A DNA stretch of 64,000 bases from CAXXOK01 sp964640955 (GCA_964640955.1 CAZXJI010000003.1:139011-203010), one strand, 5' to 3'; shown: positions 35,175 through 44,320, numbered from the stretch's first letter. The notes: generated by a model not told the origin, from the sequence alone. Made by a program: numbers and translations.

Positions 35175-36905
35175 ATGATTCGGTTTTTTCAAAAAAAATA
35201 CGCCATGAGCGAGAAAGGCGCGAAGGATCTTCGGAGCGCCTCGCTGTGGACGGTGCTGATGGACCTGAGCTTTATGGTTCCGGTCGTGCTCGGTTTCTAT
35301 TTCCTCAGCGAGTATATGGGTTCCGTCGGCAGCCCGGTCGTGGCGCAGGGAAAGGGCATTCCGTTTTACGTGCTCGTCTCCGCGGCGGCGTTCGCGCTGA
35401 TCTACCTGATCGCCTACGTGCAGTACGAGGCCTGCTACAACAGAATCTACGAGGAAAGCGCCCGCAGGCGCATAAGCCTGGCGGAAACGCTTCGCAAGCT
35501 GCCGCTCGCGTTCTTCGGCCGCAAGGATCTTGCGGATCTGAGCTCCACCGTCATGGAAGACGCCTCGCAGATCGAGCAGCTGTTTTCTCACACCGTTCCG
35601 CAGCTCTATGCGGGGGGTATTACGGTGCTGATCATGGGCGTCATGCTGTTTTGCTACAACTGGCAGCTGTCGCTCGCCGTGTTCTGGGTCGTGCCTTTGG
35701 CGGGGTTCGTGTTCTGGTTTTCCCGAAAGGCGCAGAATCGGACGAACAAGACGCTGTACCTGATCAAGCGCGATGTGTCGGATTACGTACAGGAGGATTT
35801 GGATTCGATTTACGAAATCAAATCCTACAGTCGCGAGGCTGAGCGCACCCACGTGCTGGACGCGAAGCTGGACAACCATGAGAAGGTGCAGACGCACGCC
35901 GAACTGATGACGGGCGTATTTGTGAATCTCTCACAGGCCATGCTCAAGTTCGGTTTGCCCAGCGTGATGATCGTCGGCATCGGGATGCTTGCCGCAGGTA
36001 CGATCGACGTCTTCACCTATATCGCGTTTCTGGTTGTCGCGGCACGCATCTACGACCCGATCAACGAGGCGCTTTCCAATTTCGCCGCGCTGCTTTACCT
36101 GAACGTGCGCATCGGCCGCATGCGTGAAATGGACAACATGCCAAGGCAGGAAGGCGGCACGGATTTCGCCCCGTCCAACTACGACATCCGCTTCAAGAAT
36201 GTGGATTTCTCCTACTTGGAAGGGGTGCAGACCCTTAAAAACGTGAGCTTCACCGCCAGGCAGGGCGAGGTGACGGCGCTGGTAGGTCCCTCCGGCGGCG
36301 GTAAAAGCACGGTGGCCAAGCTGGCCGCGCGTTTCTGGGATATTAACGACGGTAGGATCACCCTCGGCGGAGTGGATATTTCCAAAGTCGATCCGGAAAC
36401 GCTGCTGGGCAGCTTTTCCATCGTCTTCCAGGACGTGGCGCTGTTCAATTCCAGCGTAATGGAGAATATCCGTCTGGGCAGGAAGGGCGCCACGAACGAC
36501 GAGGTGCTTGCCGCGGCGAAACTGGCGCAGTGCGACGAGTTCGTTCAAAAGCTGCCGCAAAGGTACGATACCCTGATCGGCGAAAACGGCGAAAGGCTTT
36601 CCGGCGGCGAACGCCAGCGCATTTCCATCGCGCGCGCCATGCTGAAGGACGCCCCCATCATCCTTCTGGACGAGGCGACCGCTTCGCTGGACGCCGAGAA
36701 CGAAAGCAGGATCCAAAGCGCGCTGAGCGAGCTGATTAAGGATAAAACCGTGCTGATCATCGCGCACAGGATGCGTACGGTCTCCGGCGCGGACAAAATC
36801 GTGGTCATTCAGGACGGCATTATCAAAGAAGCGGGAACTCCGGACGAGCTGAAAACGAGAAAAGGGATGTTTGCCGCGATGCTGGAAGCCCAGTACCGGA
36901 ATTGA
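35175..36905 (+). CDS. ABC transporter half-subunit (membrane domain plus ATPase)
   Basis: Second half of the heterodimer, 576 residues. About six helices precede an ATPase with Walker A GPSGGGKSTV, signature LSGGERQRISIARAM, Walker B IILLDEATASLD and H-loop IIAHRMRT. Both nucleotide sites of the dimer look intact. GAGGAC lies upstream of the ATG, following the previous stop by 10 bases. It ends at a bidirectional terminator. Confidence 0.88.
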   Translation: MIRFFQKKYAMSEKGAKDLRSASLWTVLMDLSFMVPVVLGFYFLSEYMGSVGSPVVAQGKGIPFYVLVSAAAFALIYLIAYVQYEACYNRIYEESARRRISLAETLRKLPLAFFGRKDLADLSSTVMEDASQIEQLFSHTVPQLYAGGITVLIMGVMLFCYNWQLSLAVFWVVPLAGFVFWFSRKAQNRTNKTLYLIKRDVSDYVQEDLDSIYEIKSYSREAERTHVLDAKLDNHEKVQTHAELMTGVFVNLSQAMLKFGLPSVMIVGIGMLAAGTIDVFTYIAFLVVAARIYDPINEALSNFAALLYLNVRIGRMREMDNMPRQEGGTDFAPSNYDIRFKNVDFSYLEGVQTLKNVSFTARQGEVTALVGPSGGGKSTVAKLAARFWDINDGRITLGGVDISKVDPETLLGSFSIVFQDVALFNSSVMENIRLGRKGATNDEVLAAAKLAQCDEFVQKLPQRYDTLIGENGERLSGGERQRISIARAMLKDAPIILLDEATASLDAENESRIQSALSELIKDKTVLIIAHRMRTVSGADKIVVIQDGIIKEAGTPDELKTRKGMFAAMLEAQYRN

Positions 36906-36922
36906 GCGGCAGGCGAACGCCG

Positions 36923-36975
36923 AGCCTCAAAAAAGCGGGGGGCGCATGGATGTGCGCTCCCGCTTTTTTGAGGCT
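36923..36975. terminator. Bidirectional terminator
   Basis: AGCCTCAAAAAAGCGGG pairs with CCCGCTTTTTTGAGGCT, with further pairing of GCGCA and TGCGC in the upper stem. It has T-runs on either strand and separates the convergent ABC and ECF operons. Confidence 0.88.
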
Positions 36976-36992
36976 TGTGATCGTCCCCGGCG

Positions 36993-38459
36993 CTAACGCC
37001 CTGCCAGGAACGCCGCCTTCAGCCGCTCCTCCCCCGCCGCGTCCAGCGGATAATTGCCGGCGATCCTGCCGTTTTCCATCTGCAGCACGTGCGTACAGCT
37101 TTCCAGAATGAATTCGAGATCGTGGGAGATAATGAACAGTGTCTTTCCGCTGTCCCGCAGCTTTCGCAGCACCCGCGCGACACTGCGCATATGCTTCAGG
37201 TCCAGGCCGCTGGTAGGCTCGTCGAACAGAAGGAAATCCTTGCCGGCGGCGATCGCGCCCGCGACGGCCACGCGCTGCTTCTGCCCGCCGGAAAGCGACA
37301 TGGGGTGCAGCTCGCTCAGCGGCAGCAAATCCAGCCATGAAAGAATTTTCCGTGCCGCCGCCTCATCCTGCTTTTTCATGCTCAGCAGCACCTCGTCCAG
37401 CACGCTTTCGGCAAAAAGCTGATGGTTGGCGTCCTGCATGACCAGATAGCAGCGCTCGATCAGCCGCTTTCCCTTGTAAACCGTATCCTCGCGCTCCAGC
37501 GTGCCGTTGCAGCCTCGGGCCAACCCGCACAGGCACCTTGCGAACGTCGATTTGCCCGCGCCGTTCGGGCCGACCACGGCCACGGCGGCTTCCGCGGGCA
37601 CGTTCAGCGTATCGATCTTCAGGGCGTCGGGCGCGCCCCGGTAGGAAAACCGGAAATTCGACAGCGTAATCCGCCCGGCCGTGTGCCGGACGGCGCTCCT
37701 TTCGGTTTTCAGCGTCTCAAGGCAGAGCGTCCGCAGCCCGAAGGCAGCCAGGTCATCCGCTTTCATTTGCCGAAACTCCGCCGCCGAGAAAACCCTCTCG
37801 ATTCTTCCGTCCTTCATGTAAACGATCCGGTCCGCAAGCTCGCGCAGGTAATACAGCCTGTGTTCGGCGATCAGTATGGTTTTGCCGCCCCGCTTCCACA
37901 GGGCGAGCATTTTCCGCAGGTCCTCCACCGCAGCCATGTCCAGGTTGGACGAAGGCTCGTCCAGCACGAAGATTTTCGGCTCGCAGGCGGAGACGGACGC
38001 GCAGGCGATTTTCTGTTTTTCACCGCCCGAAAGCTGGAAAATGCTCCGGTCCACCAGCTTTTGTATGCCGAATTCCGCTACGGTGTTCCTGATCCTGCTT
38101 TTTATCTCCTCCGCCGGCAGGCCCCTGTTTTCGCAGCCGAAAGCCAGCTCGCTGGTCGTGTCCACGTTGAAGAACTGCGACCTCGGGTTTTGGAATACGG
38201 AGCCCACCAGCTTGCCCGCCTCATGCAGCGGCATCTGACCGACTTCCGATCCGTCGATCCTTACGCTGCCCGCAAGCTTTCCCTCGTAGTAATTCGGAAT
38301 CAGGCCGTTGACCAGCCGGGTGAGCGTGGTTTTCCCACAGCCGGATTCGCCGCACAGCAGCACCGTTTCGCCGTCGTTCACGGTCAGGTTGATATCGTAG
38401 ATTCCGCTGGCCTTTTCGCCGCGGGCATATTCGAAAGTAACGTTTTCAAACCGGATCAT
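36993..38459 (-). CDS. ECF transporter ATPase, fused double cassette
   Basis: Energy-coupling-factor ATPase of 488 residues carrying two cassettes in one chain. First: Walker A CGESGCGKTTL, signature QLSGGEKQKIACA, Walker B KIFVLDEPSSNLD. Second: Walker A GPNGAGKSTF, signature SLSGGQKQRVAVA, Walker B FLLFDEPTSGLD. It powers uptake through the T and S subunits encoded just upstream (12 bases before). Last gene of a three-gene operon controlled from 39925-39953. Confidence 0.9.
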   Translation of the reverse strand: MIRFENVTFEYARGEKASGIYDINLTVNDGETVLLCGESGCGKTTLTRLVNGLIPNYYEGKLAGSVRIDGSEVGQMPLHEAGKLVGSVFQNPRSQFFNVDTTSELAFGCENRGLPAEEIKSRIRNTVAEFGIQKLVDRSIFQLSGGEKQKIACASVSACEPKIFVLDEPSSNLDMAAVEDLRKMLALWKRGGKTILIAEHRLYYLRELADRIVYMKDGRIERVFSAAEFRQMKADDLAAFGLRTLCLETLKTERSAVRHTAGRITLSNFRFSYRGAPDALKIDTLNVPAEAAVAVVGPNGAGKSTFARCLCGLARGCNGTLEREDTVYKGKRLIERCYLVMQDANHQLFAESVLDEVLLSMKKQDEAAARKILSWLDLLPLSELHPMSLSGGQKQRVAVAGAIAAGKDFLLFDEPTSGLDLKHMRSVARVLRKLRDSGKTLFIISHDLEFILESCTHVLQMENGRIAGNYPLDAAGEERLKAAFLAGR

Positions 38460-38471
38460 CGTGCCTCCTGA

Positions 38472-39200
38472 TTACAGCGCCTTATACAGCACGGCGGCGC
38501 CTGTGACGACCGCCGCGAAAACGGCGTCCCACACGCCGAAGCCGATCCGGCATACGTTCGTTCTTTTTTCCGGGCCGCCCAGCCCGCGGGTGAGCGCGGA
38601 AGCGGATAGTTCGTCCCCGATTCTGACCACCGACATCAGCAGGGGAACAAACCGATGCTCCAGCGCCGCCGCCGGGTTGCCGCCGCGGCCCAGCGTGCCG
38701 ATGCCGCGCATCCTCATGGCGTCGTTGATGCTGCGGGATTCTTCCTTTGCGGTCGGGAAAAAGCGAAACATGACCGAGAGCGGTATGGTAATGCTTTGCG
38801 GCGCGTGCATGCGCTCCATTGCGGCGATGAACTCGCTCACCCTCGTCGTGCTCATCAGATAATAGCCCGTGATTACGCAGGGAAAAAAGCGCGTTACGAG
38901 CCCGGAGAGCATCGTGACGACCAGGCACACCATGCCGCTTGTGCGGAACACCAGAAACGCTTCCGAAAGTGCGGCCGCGACGATGAAACCCGCGTACAGA
39001 AAAGCGGCCTTCGTTCTCCCGCCCGTAAGCAGGAGAACGAAGGGCACCGCGGCCAGCACGGCGCGGGGGTACATGGCGGGGCCGTCTATTTTGCCGCTCA
39101 TCATAAAGGTGCTTACGACGATCACAATCAGCAGCTTGGTGCGCGGATCCAGCTTCAGGCGGGTGTCCACCGGCGCGCTTCGCAGTACCTGCGCGTCCAT
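38472..39200 (-). CDS. ECF transporter transmembrane subunit T
   Basis: Membrane coupling subunit of 242 residues (CbiQ/EcfT family), with several helices and the cytoplasmic coupling-helix arginine motifs seen as AMRMRGIGTLG and SALTRGLGGPE. The ATG at 39200 shares one base with the S-subunit stop (TGATG), so the longer frame starting at 39422 inside the S gene is rejected. It joins the ATPase to the substrate-specific subunit. Confidence 0.88.
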   Translation of the reverse strand: MDAQVLRSAPVDTRLKLDPRTKLLIVIVVSTFMMSGKIDGPAMYPRAVLAAVPFVLLLTGGRTKAAFLYAGFIVAAALSEAFLVFRTSGMVCLVVTMLSGLVTRFFPCVITGYYLMSTTRVSEFIAAMERMHAPQSITIPLSVMFRFFPTAKEESRSINDAMRMRGIGTLGRGGNPAAALEHRFVPLLMSVVRIGDELSASALTRGLGGPEKRTNVCRIGFGVWDAVFAAVVTGAAVLYKAL

Positions 39201-39796
39201 CAGGCGATCCCCGCGCGCTTGAAATGCTTCTTCAGCGTCGCACGGCCGATGTACGCGCCGATGACGGCACCGATCATCGCCAGCGCAATCAGCGCCGCCA
39301 GCATCCAGCCGGACATGAGCGACATCAGCGTATCCGCGTATTCGTCCCCGTAGCCCGCGCGCAGCGCCGCGAAATAACTGTCGCGCATGATCCACATGGG
39401 CAGCAGCGCGCCCAGCACCCATTCCGTGAAGACCGCATACCCGATCATCGTCTTTTTCCAGCTTCTATAACCGCCGGACTTGAAAATGAGGTCGGCCAGG
39501 AACGCGAACACCGTTCCGGTTACCAGCACCGGCCAGCCGTGACCCGTGGCGAACATCAGCAGCGCTACGATGACGCCGCTGCTCGTAATCATGCCGAATT
39601 TATTCACCTTGGTCAGATAAAGCATGAAGGGGATGCCGCCCACAATGGGCAGCAGGAAAGGCAGGAGCACCATGAAGACCGGAATATAGCCGATCATGCC
39701 GGTAATGAAGAAGGCGATGAAGTAGATCGCTGTGAAGATGCCTACGTTGATCAGGTCCTTTGCGTTGAGCCTGTTGGAATCCAGTTTGTTTCCCAT
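39200..39796 (-). CDS. ECF transporter S component (MptS/Trep_Strep-like)
   Basis: Substrate-binding membrane subunit of 198 residues with five to six helices; KDLINVGIFTAIYFIAFFITG and LTKVNKFGMITSSGVIVALL resemble the MptS-type S family. The ATG at 39796 has AGGAGGG six bases upstream. Substrates of this S family are not well defined. Exact operator copies at 39840 and 39901 put uptake under the same control as the flavodoxin and ABC genes, so a metal complex, tetrapyrrole or related cofactor is a reasonable guess (inference). Confidence 0.85.
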   Translation of the reverse strand: MGNKLDSNRLNAKDLINVGIFTAIYFIAFFITGMIGYIPVFMVLLPFLLPIVGGIPFMLYLTKVNKFGMITSSGVIVALLMFATGHGWPVLVTGTVFAFLADLIFKSGGYRSWKKTMIGYAVFTEWVLGALLPMWIMRDSYFAALRAGYGDEYADTLMSLMSGWMLAALIALAMIGAVIGAYIGRATLKKHFKRAGIA

Positions 39797-39839
39797 TGTT
39801 TTCCCTCCTGAGCGAACAGTGCTTAACCGCACGGTATTG

Positions 39840-39855
39840 GTTAGTCTCCTCTAAC
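39840..39855. promoter_or_regulatory. GTTAG-N6-CTAAC operator, site 4
   Basis: GTTAGTCTCCTCTAAC, exact dyad in the leader of the ECF operon, about 45 bases before the S-component start codon. Confidence 0.8.
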
Positions 39856-39900
39856 CTATGCGTTCGGAATGCCGCCGTTCTTGCCGAGGAGCCCGCATAA

Positions 39901-39916
39901 GTTAGTCTAGTCTAAC
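39901..39916. promoter_or_regulatory. GTTAG-N6-CTAAC operator, site 5
   Basis: GTTAGTCTAGTCTAAC, exact dyad eight bases downstream of the minus-strand -10 at 39925-39930, over the expected transcript start. Confidence 0.82.
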
Positions 39917-39924
39917 TATGAGGT

Positions 39925-39953
39925 AGTTTATCGATCCATTCTGCATTTGTCAA
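39925..39953 (-). promoter_or_regulatory. Promoter of the ECF operon
   Basis: On the minus strand TTGACA (39953-39948), a 17-base spacer and TAAACT (39930-39925). The -35 and -10 hexamers are the same as those of the promoter at 31463-31491. Confidence 0.82.
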
Positions 39954-39962
39954 CAGGAATTT

Positions 39963-40016
39963 CAAAAAAGCGGAGAAGCGAACCGGTTCGTTAAGCATAT
40001 CGTCCGGCTCTCCGCT
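39963..40016 (-). terminator. Terminator of the second ABC operon
   Basis: On the minus strand GCGGAGA pairs with TCTCCGC, with CCGG/CCGG further up the stem, followed by a run of six T. It lies just after the stop of the gene at 40055. Confidence 0.75.
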
Positions 40017-40054
40017 CCGTTTGAACGGTATTCGCTCCGCACGGCGGACCGGGG

Positions 40055-41779
40055 TCACAGCCGCCAGCCGATGGCCTCCGTGCGCAGGCGCAGGAAATCG
40101 GCGTAGAGGCCCGGCTGACGAGCAAGCTGCTCGTGCGTGCCTTGCTGCACAATCCTGCCGCCGTCCACTACGATGATCCGGTCCGCATCCCGCACGGTCG
40201 TCAGGCGGTGCGCAATGGAGATGAGCGTCTTCCCGCGCGTAAGCTCCCTAACGGCGTCCAGCAGCGCACGCTCGTTTTCGGGGTCCACGCTGGAGGTCGC
40301 CTCGTCCAGAATCACGATCGGCGCGTTCTTCAGAATGGCGCGGGCTATGGAGACGCGCTGCTTCTCTCCGCCGGAAAGCGTGCAGCCGCCTTCGCCGACC
40401 CCCGTATCGTAGCCGTTGGGCAGGGCGGATATGAAGTCGTGGCAGCGCGCCTTCTTCGCGGCTTCCACAACCTGCTCGCGCGTCGCGTCCGGATTGCCGA
40501 AACGGATGTTGTTCTCGATCGTATCGTGGAACAGGTATACGTTCTGGAACACCATCGAGATGTGCTCAAGCAGGCTGTCGGCGGTGCAGTTTTTCACGTT
40601 CGTGCCGCCGATCAGCACCTCGCCGTCCTGCACGTCCCAGAAGCGGGCGATCAGGTTGCACAGGGTGGTTTTCCCGCTTCCGGAAGGGCCCACGATGGCG
40701 CAGGTGCTCCCCTGCGGCACCTTCAGCGATACGTGATCGATCACCGTACGGTTCGCGTAGGCGAAGGATACGTCCCTGAGCTCGATGTCGAAATTACCGG
40801 CCGGCAGTTCCCGGTCGGTCGTATCCATATCGGGAATGTCCGTAACGGCCTCCAGCCTGTCCAATTCGCTGTTGATTTTTTTGCTGAGGAACGCGCCATC
40901 GCTCATCAGCTCGAATTCGGAAAAAACGACGAATGCCGATACGATGAACATCAGCGCGTAAGGAAGCGAGACGGCACCTCCGAGGCACAGCGTAGCGGCC
41001 AGCAGCATGATGCCGCAGCCCGTCACCTTGAAGATCGCGGTGTATGCCTTCATCAGCCCTGCGACCGCCTTTTCCGTTTCCCAATCGATGGCTCTCTTTC
41101 GGTCGAAAGCCGCGTATACGGCGGCTTCGCTATTCTCCGTTCGGGAAAACGCGCGAAGCACGGAAATGCCTCGTATGTATTCCAGCGTCTGCGTAATCAG
41201 GTTTTCCTGCGCCTTGAGCGTCAGCGGGGTATAGCGGCCCGCCCTTTTCATGATGACGCTCAGCATCACAACGCCGGCCGCGAGCCCCGCGAAGGATACC
41301 AGCGCGATCGGCGGGCAAACGAACAGGAACATCACGCTGATCACCAGCGCCATGGAAACGCCGCCGGTAAGGTCGGTAATCGCCATCATGGAGTACTGCT
41401 CCAGCTCCACCACCGTGGAGGTCAGCACCGTCTGTATGGAACCCAGCCGCTGCTCGGAGAAATACCCCATCGGGGCCTTTTTCAGACGTTCGCCGATTTT
41501 CAGGCGGTAATCGCGGAAAATATCATAGCCCTTCGCGCTCATCAAAACGTCGATGAACCATTGGAAGACGAAACGCCCCAGCACGCTTGCGATGAGCACG
41601 TACAGCGCGCTGAGGATCACCTGCGGCGTAAGATGATCCAAATGGCTTACGATAACGTACACCGCCAGCAGCATGAAGGCCACAGCAACGGATTTCAGGA
41701 AATTGAACAGGATTCCGAGGTAGATGCTCGTTTTGTTTCGGCCCGCGATTTTCAATACCCTTCCGATCATTTTAAGCAT
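40055..41779 (-). CDS. ABC transporter half-subunit (membrane domain plus ATPase)
   Basis: Exporter-fold half-transporter of 574 residues. About six helices lead to an ATPase with Walker A GPSGSGKTTL, signature LSGGEKQRVSIARAI, Walker B IVILDEATSSVD and H-loop SIAHRLTT. The ATG overlaps the stop of the preceding half-subunit by eight bases, with GAAGGAG upstream. The two form a second heterodimer, encoded in mirror orientation to the first pair at 33386-36905. Confidence 0.88.
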   Translation of the reverse strand: MLKMIGRVLKIAGRNKTSIYLGILFNFLKSVAVAFMLLAVYVIVSHLDHLTPQVILSALYVLIASVLGRFVFQWFIDVLMSAKGYDIFRDYRLKIGERLKKAPMGYFSEQRLGSIQTVLTSTVVELEQYSMMAITDLTGGVSMALVISVMFLFVCPPIALVSFAGLAAGVVMLSVIMKRAGRYTPLTLKAQENLITQTLEYIRGISVLRAFSRTENSEAAVYAAFDRKRAIDWETEKAVAGLMKAYTAIFKVTGCGIMLLAATLCLGGAVSLPYALMFIVSAFVVFSEFELMSDGAFLSKKINSELDRLEAVTDIPDMDTTDRELPAGNFDIELRDVSFAYANRTVIDHVSLKVPQGSTCAIVGPSGSGKTTLCNLIARFWDVQDGEVLIGGTNVKNCTADSLLEHISMVFQNVYLFHDTIENNIRFGNPDATREQVVEAAKKARCHDFISALPNGYDTGVGEGGCTLSGGEKQRVSIARAILKNAPIVILDEATSSVDPENERALLDAVRELTRGKTLISIAHRLTTVRDADRIIVVDGGRIVQQGTHEQLARQPGLYADFLRLRTEAIGWRL

Positions 41780-43538
41780 GGCTGGCGGCTCCTTCCTCGG
41801 CCCTGTCCACGGCGCCGATATGCTCTTCCCATAGTTTCCGATAAAGCGGGCACCCTGCCAGCAGCTCGTCGTGCCTGCCGCGTCCGGCGATCTCGCCGTC
41901 GTCGATCACGAGAATCTGATCGGCGTTGCGGATGGTGCTCAGCCTGTGGGCGACGACGACGAGGGTCTTATTGTGAACCAGCTTGCTGATGGCCTCCTGG
42001 ATCTGCGCCTCGCTTTCGGGGTCGGCGTAGGCGGTCGCCTCATCCAGAATCACGACCGGCGCTTTTTTGAGCATGGCGCGTGCGATGGTGATCCGCTGCC
42101 TTTCCCCGCCGGAAAGGCGGTCGCCGGCGTCGCCCGCCGGGGTATCGTACCCCTGCTCGAGCGCCAAAATGAAGTCGTGGCAGTTGGCGGCCTTCGCGGC
42201 TTCCTCCACCTCCGCGTCCGTAGCGTTTTTGTTGCCGATGCGGATGTTTTCCCGAATGGACAGGTCGAACAGGAAATTGTCCTGCGCAACGTAGCTTACG
42301 TTTTCCATCAGCTGGTCGAACGGCATGTGGCGAATATCCGTGCCGCCGAAGCGTACCGTGCCGCCGGACGCGTCCCAGAAGCCCGCCATCAGCTTGGCAA
42401 CGGTGGATTTGCCCGAGCCGGAAGGCCCTACGAACGCCGTTACGGTCTTCGGCTCGATGGTGAAGCTGATGCCGTGCAGCACTTCCTTTTCATCGTAGGC
42501 AAAGGACACGTTATCAAACGAGAAGGCCTCGCCGGAAAGCTTCGCAGGCACGTTCGGGCGACGTTGTTCCGGCGTAGCCAGAAAAGCCTGTATCGGAGCC
42601 AGGTTCGCGGCGATCACCGTAAGCTGTTCGCTGCCGAAGGCCAGCTTCATCATCGGGGCGATAAACCCGACCGAGACGACAACGCACAGGATGAAGAAAG
42701 GCAGGGCCAGCTGCCCGTTCATATACAAATACGCTCCGACCGGAAGCGTTCCCAGCAGCGTGGAGGGCAGTACGGCCTGTACGCCGGACATCCAGAACCA
42801 GCATTGCCGCCACCAGCTCAGCGTGCTGTCGTGGTAAAAGCGCACGGACTGTGAGAACTTGCCGAACGAGGAACCCGTTCTGCCGAAGGCTTTGATGACC
42901 TGTATGCCGTTGATATACTCCACCAGCGCGCTGTTCATCTCGTTGCCGGAACGCAGGTAGACGGCCATTTTTTTGCCGTATCCCCACATCATGCCGACGG
43001 CGAAAATCAGGGATACGGGCACCGTGGCGAGCGCCGCCAGCCCCATGCGCCAGTCCAGCGCGAACATGAACGCCAGGCAAAACAGCGGCGCGGCGATCTG
43101 CGAGGGAAGCTCCGGCACCAGATGGGCGATGGAGTCCTCCAGCTTGCCCACATTATCCACAATCAGCGTTTTAAACTGGCCCACGGGCGTTTCCAGCATC
43201 ACGCCCATCGGCACACGCCGCATTTTATCGGCGATTGCGCGGCGTATGTTTTTGAGGATCGTAAAGGCAACGCCGTGGCTTCGCACGGACGACAGGCCGC
43301 AGAGCAGCGCCCTCAGGCACAGGCAGACCGCGGCGCCGATCGCAAGCAGCGCCGCGCCGCCCGCGGTAGCCGTGCCGTCGTAAAGGCGGTTTGCCAAAAC
43401 CGCCGCGGCAAGATACGGCGCCATGCCGAATATCTCGCCGACCACCGCCAGGATTACGGACAGCGCCATTCGGCCCTTCGCTTCTCCCGCGAACGAGAAC
43501 AGCAGCCCAATCGGGTTGGGTTTCTTTTTTCCTTCCAA
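41772..43538 (-). CDS. ABC transporter half-subunit (membrane domain plus ATPase)
   Basis: Half-transporter of 588 residues with Walker A GPSGSGKSTV, signature LSGGERQRITIARAM, Walker B VVILDEATAYAD and H-loop VVAHRLST. It starts at a TTG (43538) eight bases after GGGAGG; no ATG is nearby. An exact operator copy lies 22 bases upstream (43560). Together with the gene at 40055 it makes one complete heterodimeric transporter. The adenine-rich AYAD after Walker B matches the AFAD of the subunit at 33386, suggesting the two pairs are paralogous. Confidence 0.88.
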   Translation of the reverse strand: MEGKKKPNPIGLLFSFAGEAKGRMALSVILAVVGEIFGMAPYLAAAVLANRLYDGTATAGGAALLAIGAAVCLCLRALLCGLSSVRSHGVAFTILKNIRRAIADKMRRVPMGVMLETPVGQFKTLIVDNVGKLEDSIAHLVPELPSQIAAPLFCLAFMFALDWRMGLAALATVPVSLIFAVGMMWGYGKKMAVYLRSGNEMNSALVEYINGIQVIKAFGRTGSSFGKFSQSVRFYHDSTLSWWRQCWFWMSGVQAVLPSTLLGTLPVGAYLYMNGQLALPFFILCVVVSVGFIAPMMKLAFGSEQLTVIAANLAPIQAFLATPEQRRPNVPAKLSGEAFSFDNVSFAYDEKEVLHGISFTIEPKTVTAFVGPSGSGKSTVAKLMAGFWDASGGTVRFGGTDIRHMPFDQLMENVSYVAQDNFLFDLSIRENIRIGNKNATDAEVEEAAKAANCHDFILALEQGYDTPAGDAGDRLSGGERQRITIARAMLKKAPVVILDEATAYADPESEAQIQEAISKLVHNKTLVVVAHRLSTIRNADQILVIDDGEIAGRGRHDELLAGCPLYRKLWEEHIGAVDRAEEGAASHA

Positions 43539-43559
43539 GATGGTTTCCTCCCTTTCATG

Positions 43560-43575
43560 GTTAGATATGCCTAAC
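43560..43575. promoter_or_regulatory. GTTAG-N6-CTAAC operator, site 6
   Basis: GTTAGATATGCCTAAC, exact dyad just ahead of the second ABC pair and downstream of the TetR gene at 43629. No clear promoter was seen next to it. Confidence 0.78.
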
Positions 43576-43628
43576 CATCGAGCGAAAATAAAGCGCCTCT
43601 CGGCGTGTTAAACCGGAAAAACAAAACG

Positions 43629-44243
43629 TCAGAATCCGAGGAACGCCCGCCAGCCCGGGCAGAAGAATGCTTCCAGCGTGCGCAGGTAGTGTTCGGCCTG
43701 CTCCTTGCTGAAATCGTGCGCGATGATTTCAAACACCGCCGAATAGTACGCGTTCAGCAGCAGATGCAATTCGTTGGGGGATACGTCGTTGACCGGCACG
43801 CCGCGTTCGCGCAGGGCGTCCAGAAAGCGCAGGGTCTCCTCCTGTTCCTTTTGGATGAACTGCTCGAAAATCCGCTCGAAGCGCGTGCCTGCGGACAGGC
43901 ACAACAGCAGCTTGAACGCGTCGTAATGATCGTACAGCAGGTCCGCGACCTTCGACAAATCGGTGTCCCCGCTCCATATCGCGTCCGGCCTGCCGCTGTC
44001 AAGCAGGGCGTAATCCCGCCGCTTCTGCTGTTCGGCCGCCGCCACGAACGCGTCCAGCGCCGGCTGTACCAGGGCGGCGAACATATCCTCCTTGCTTGTG
44101 AAGTGCCTGTAGAGTCCCGCGGACGTCATGCCGGCCTTGGAAGCGATGGCTCGCATGGACGTCTTTTCAAAGCCCTTTTCAAGAAACTCGCTTTTTGCCG
44201 CAGGAATAATGCGAGCGCGGCTGGCGTTTTTATCCCTGGGCAC
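43629..44243 (-). CDS. TetR/AcrR-family regulator
   Basis: Repressor of 204 residues with helix-turn-helix AIASKAGMTSAGLYRHFTSK and a helical effector domain. It starts at a GTG (44243) after GGGGGGAGGG. It stands upstream of the second ABC pair exactly as the TetR at 32680 stands upstream of the first. Its promoter region carries a GTTAGCTAAC dyad and an AGTTATCA half-site shared with the first TetR promoter, so cross-regulation is possible. Confidence 0.87.
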   Translation of the reverse strand: MPRDKNASRARIIPAAKSEFLEKGFEKTSMRAIASKAGMTSAGLYRHFTSKEDMFAALVQPALDAFVAAAEQQKRRDYALLDSGRPDAIWSGDTDLSKVADLLYDHYDAFKLLLCLSAGTRFERIFEQFIQKEQEETLRFLDALRERGVPVNDVSPNELHLLLNAYYSAVFEIIAHDFSKEQAEHYLRTLEAFFCPGWRAFLGF

Positions 44244-44262
44244 GGCCCTCCCCCCATTCGTA

Positions 44263-44282
44263 AGTTATCAGTGTTAGCTAAC
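44263..44282. promoter_or_regulatory. Composite operator at the second TetR promoter
   Basis: AGTTATCA (44263-44270) is the half-site of the 17-bp palindrome at 32636; GTTAGCTAAC (44273-44282) is a compressed form (no spacer) of the GTTAG/CTAAC dyad. Both lie between the -10 and the GTG start of the second TetR gene. Confidence 0.55.
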
Positions 44283-44292
44283 GTCGGTTACT

Positions 44293-44320
44293 AATATAGC
44301 AGTTTTCTTTGCATTGTCAA
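44293..44320 (-). promoter_or_regulatory. Promoter of the second TetR gene
   Basis: On the minus strand TTGACA (44320-44315), a 16-base spacer and TATATT (44298-44293). The rest of the gap between 44321 and 44599 shows no other clear feature apart from an AAAGGAAG site near 44547. Confidence 0.78.

Noticed and set aside
44263..44320. A riboswitch or T-box in the leader of the second TetR gene
   Set aside because: The leader is short and the palindromes fit protein operators; no conserved riboswitch core was seen.
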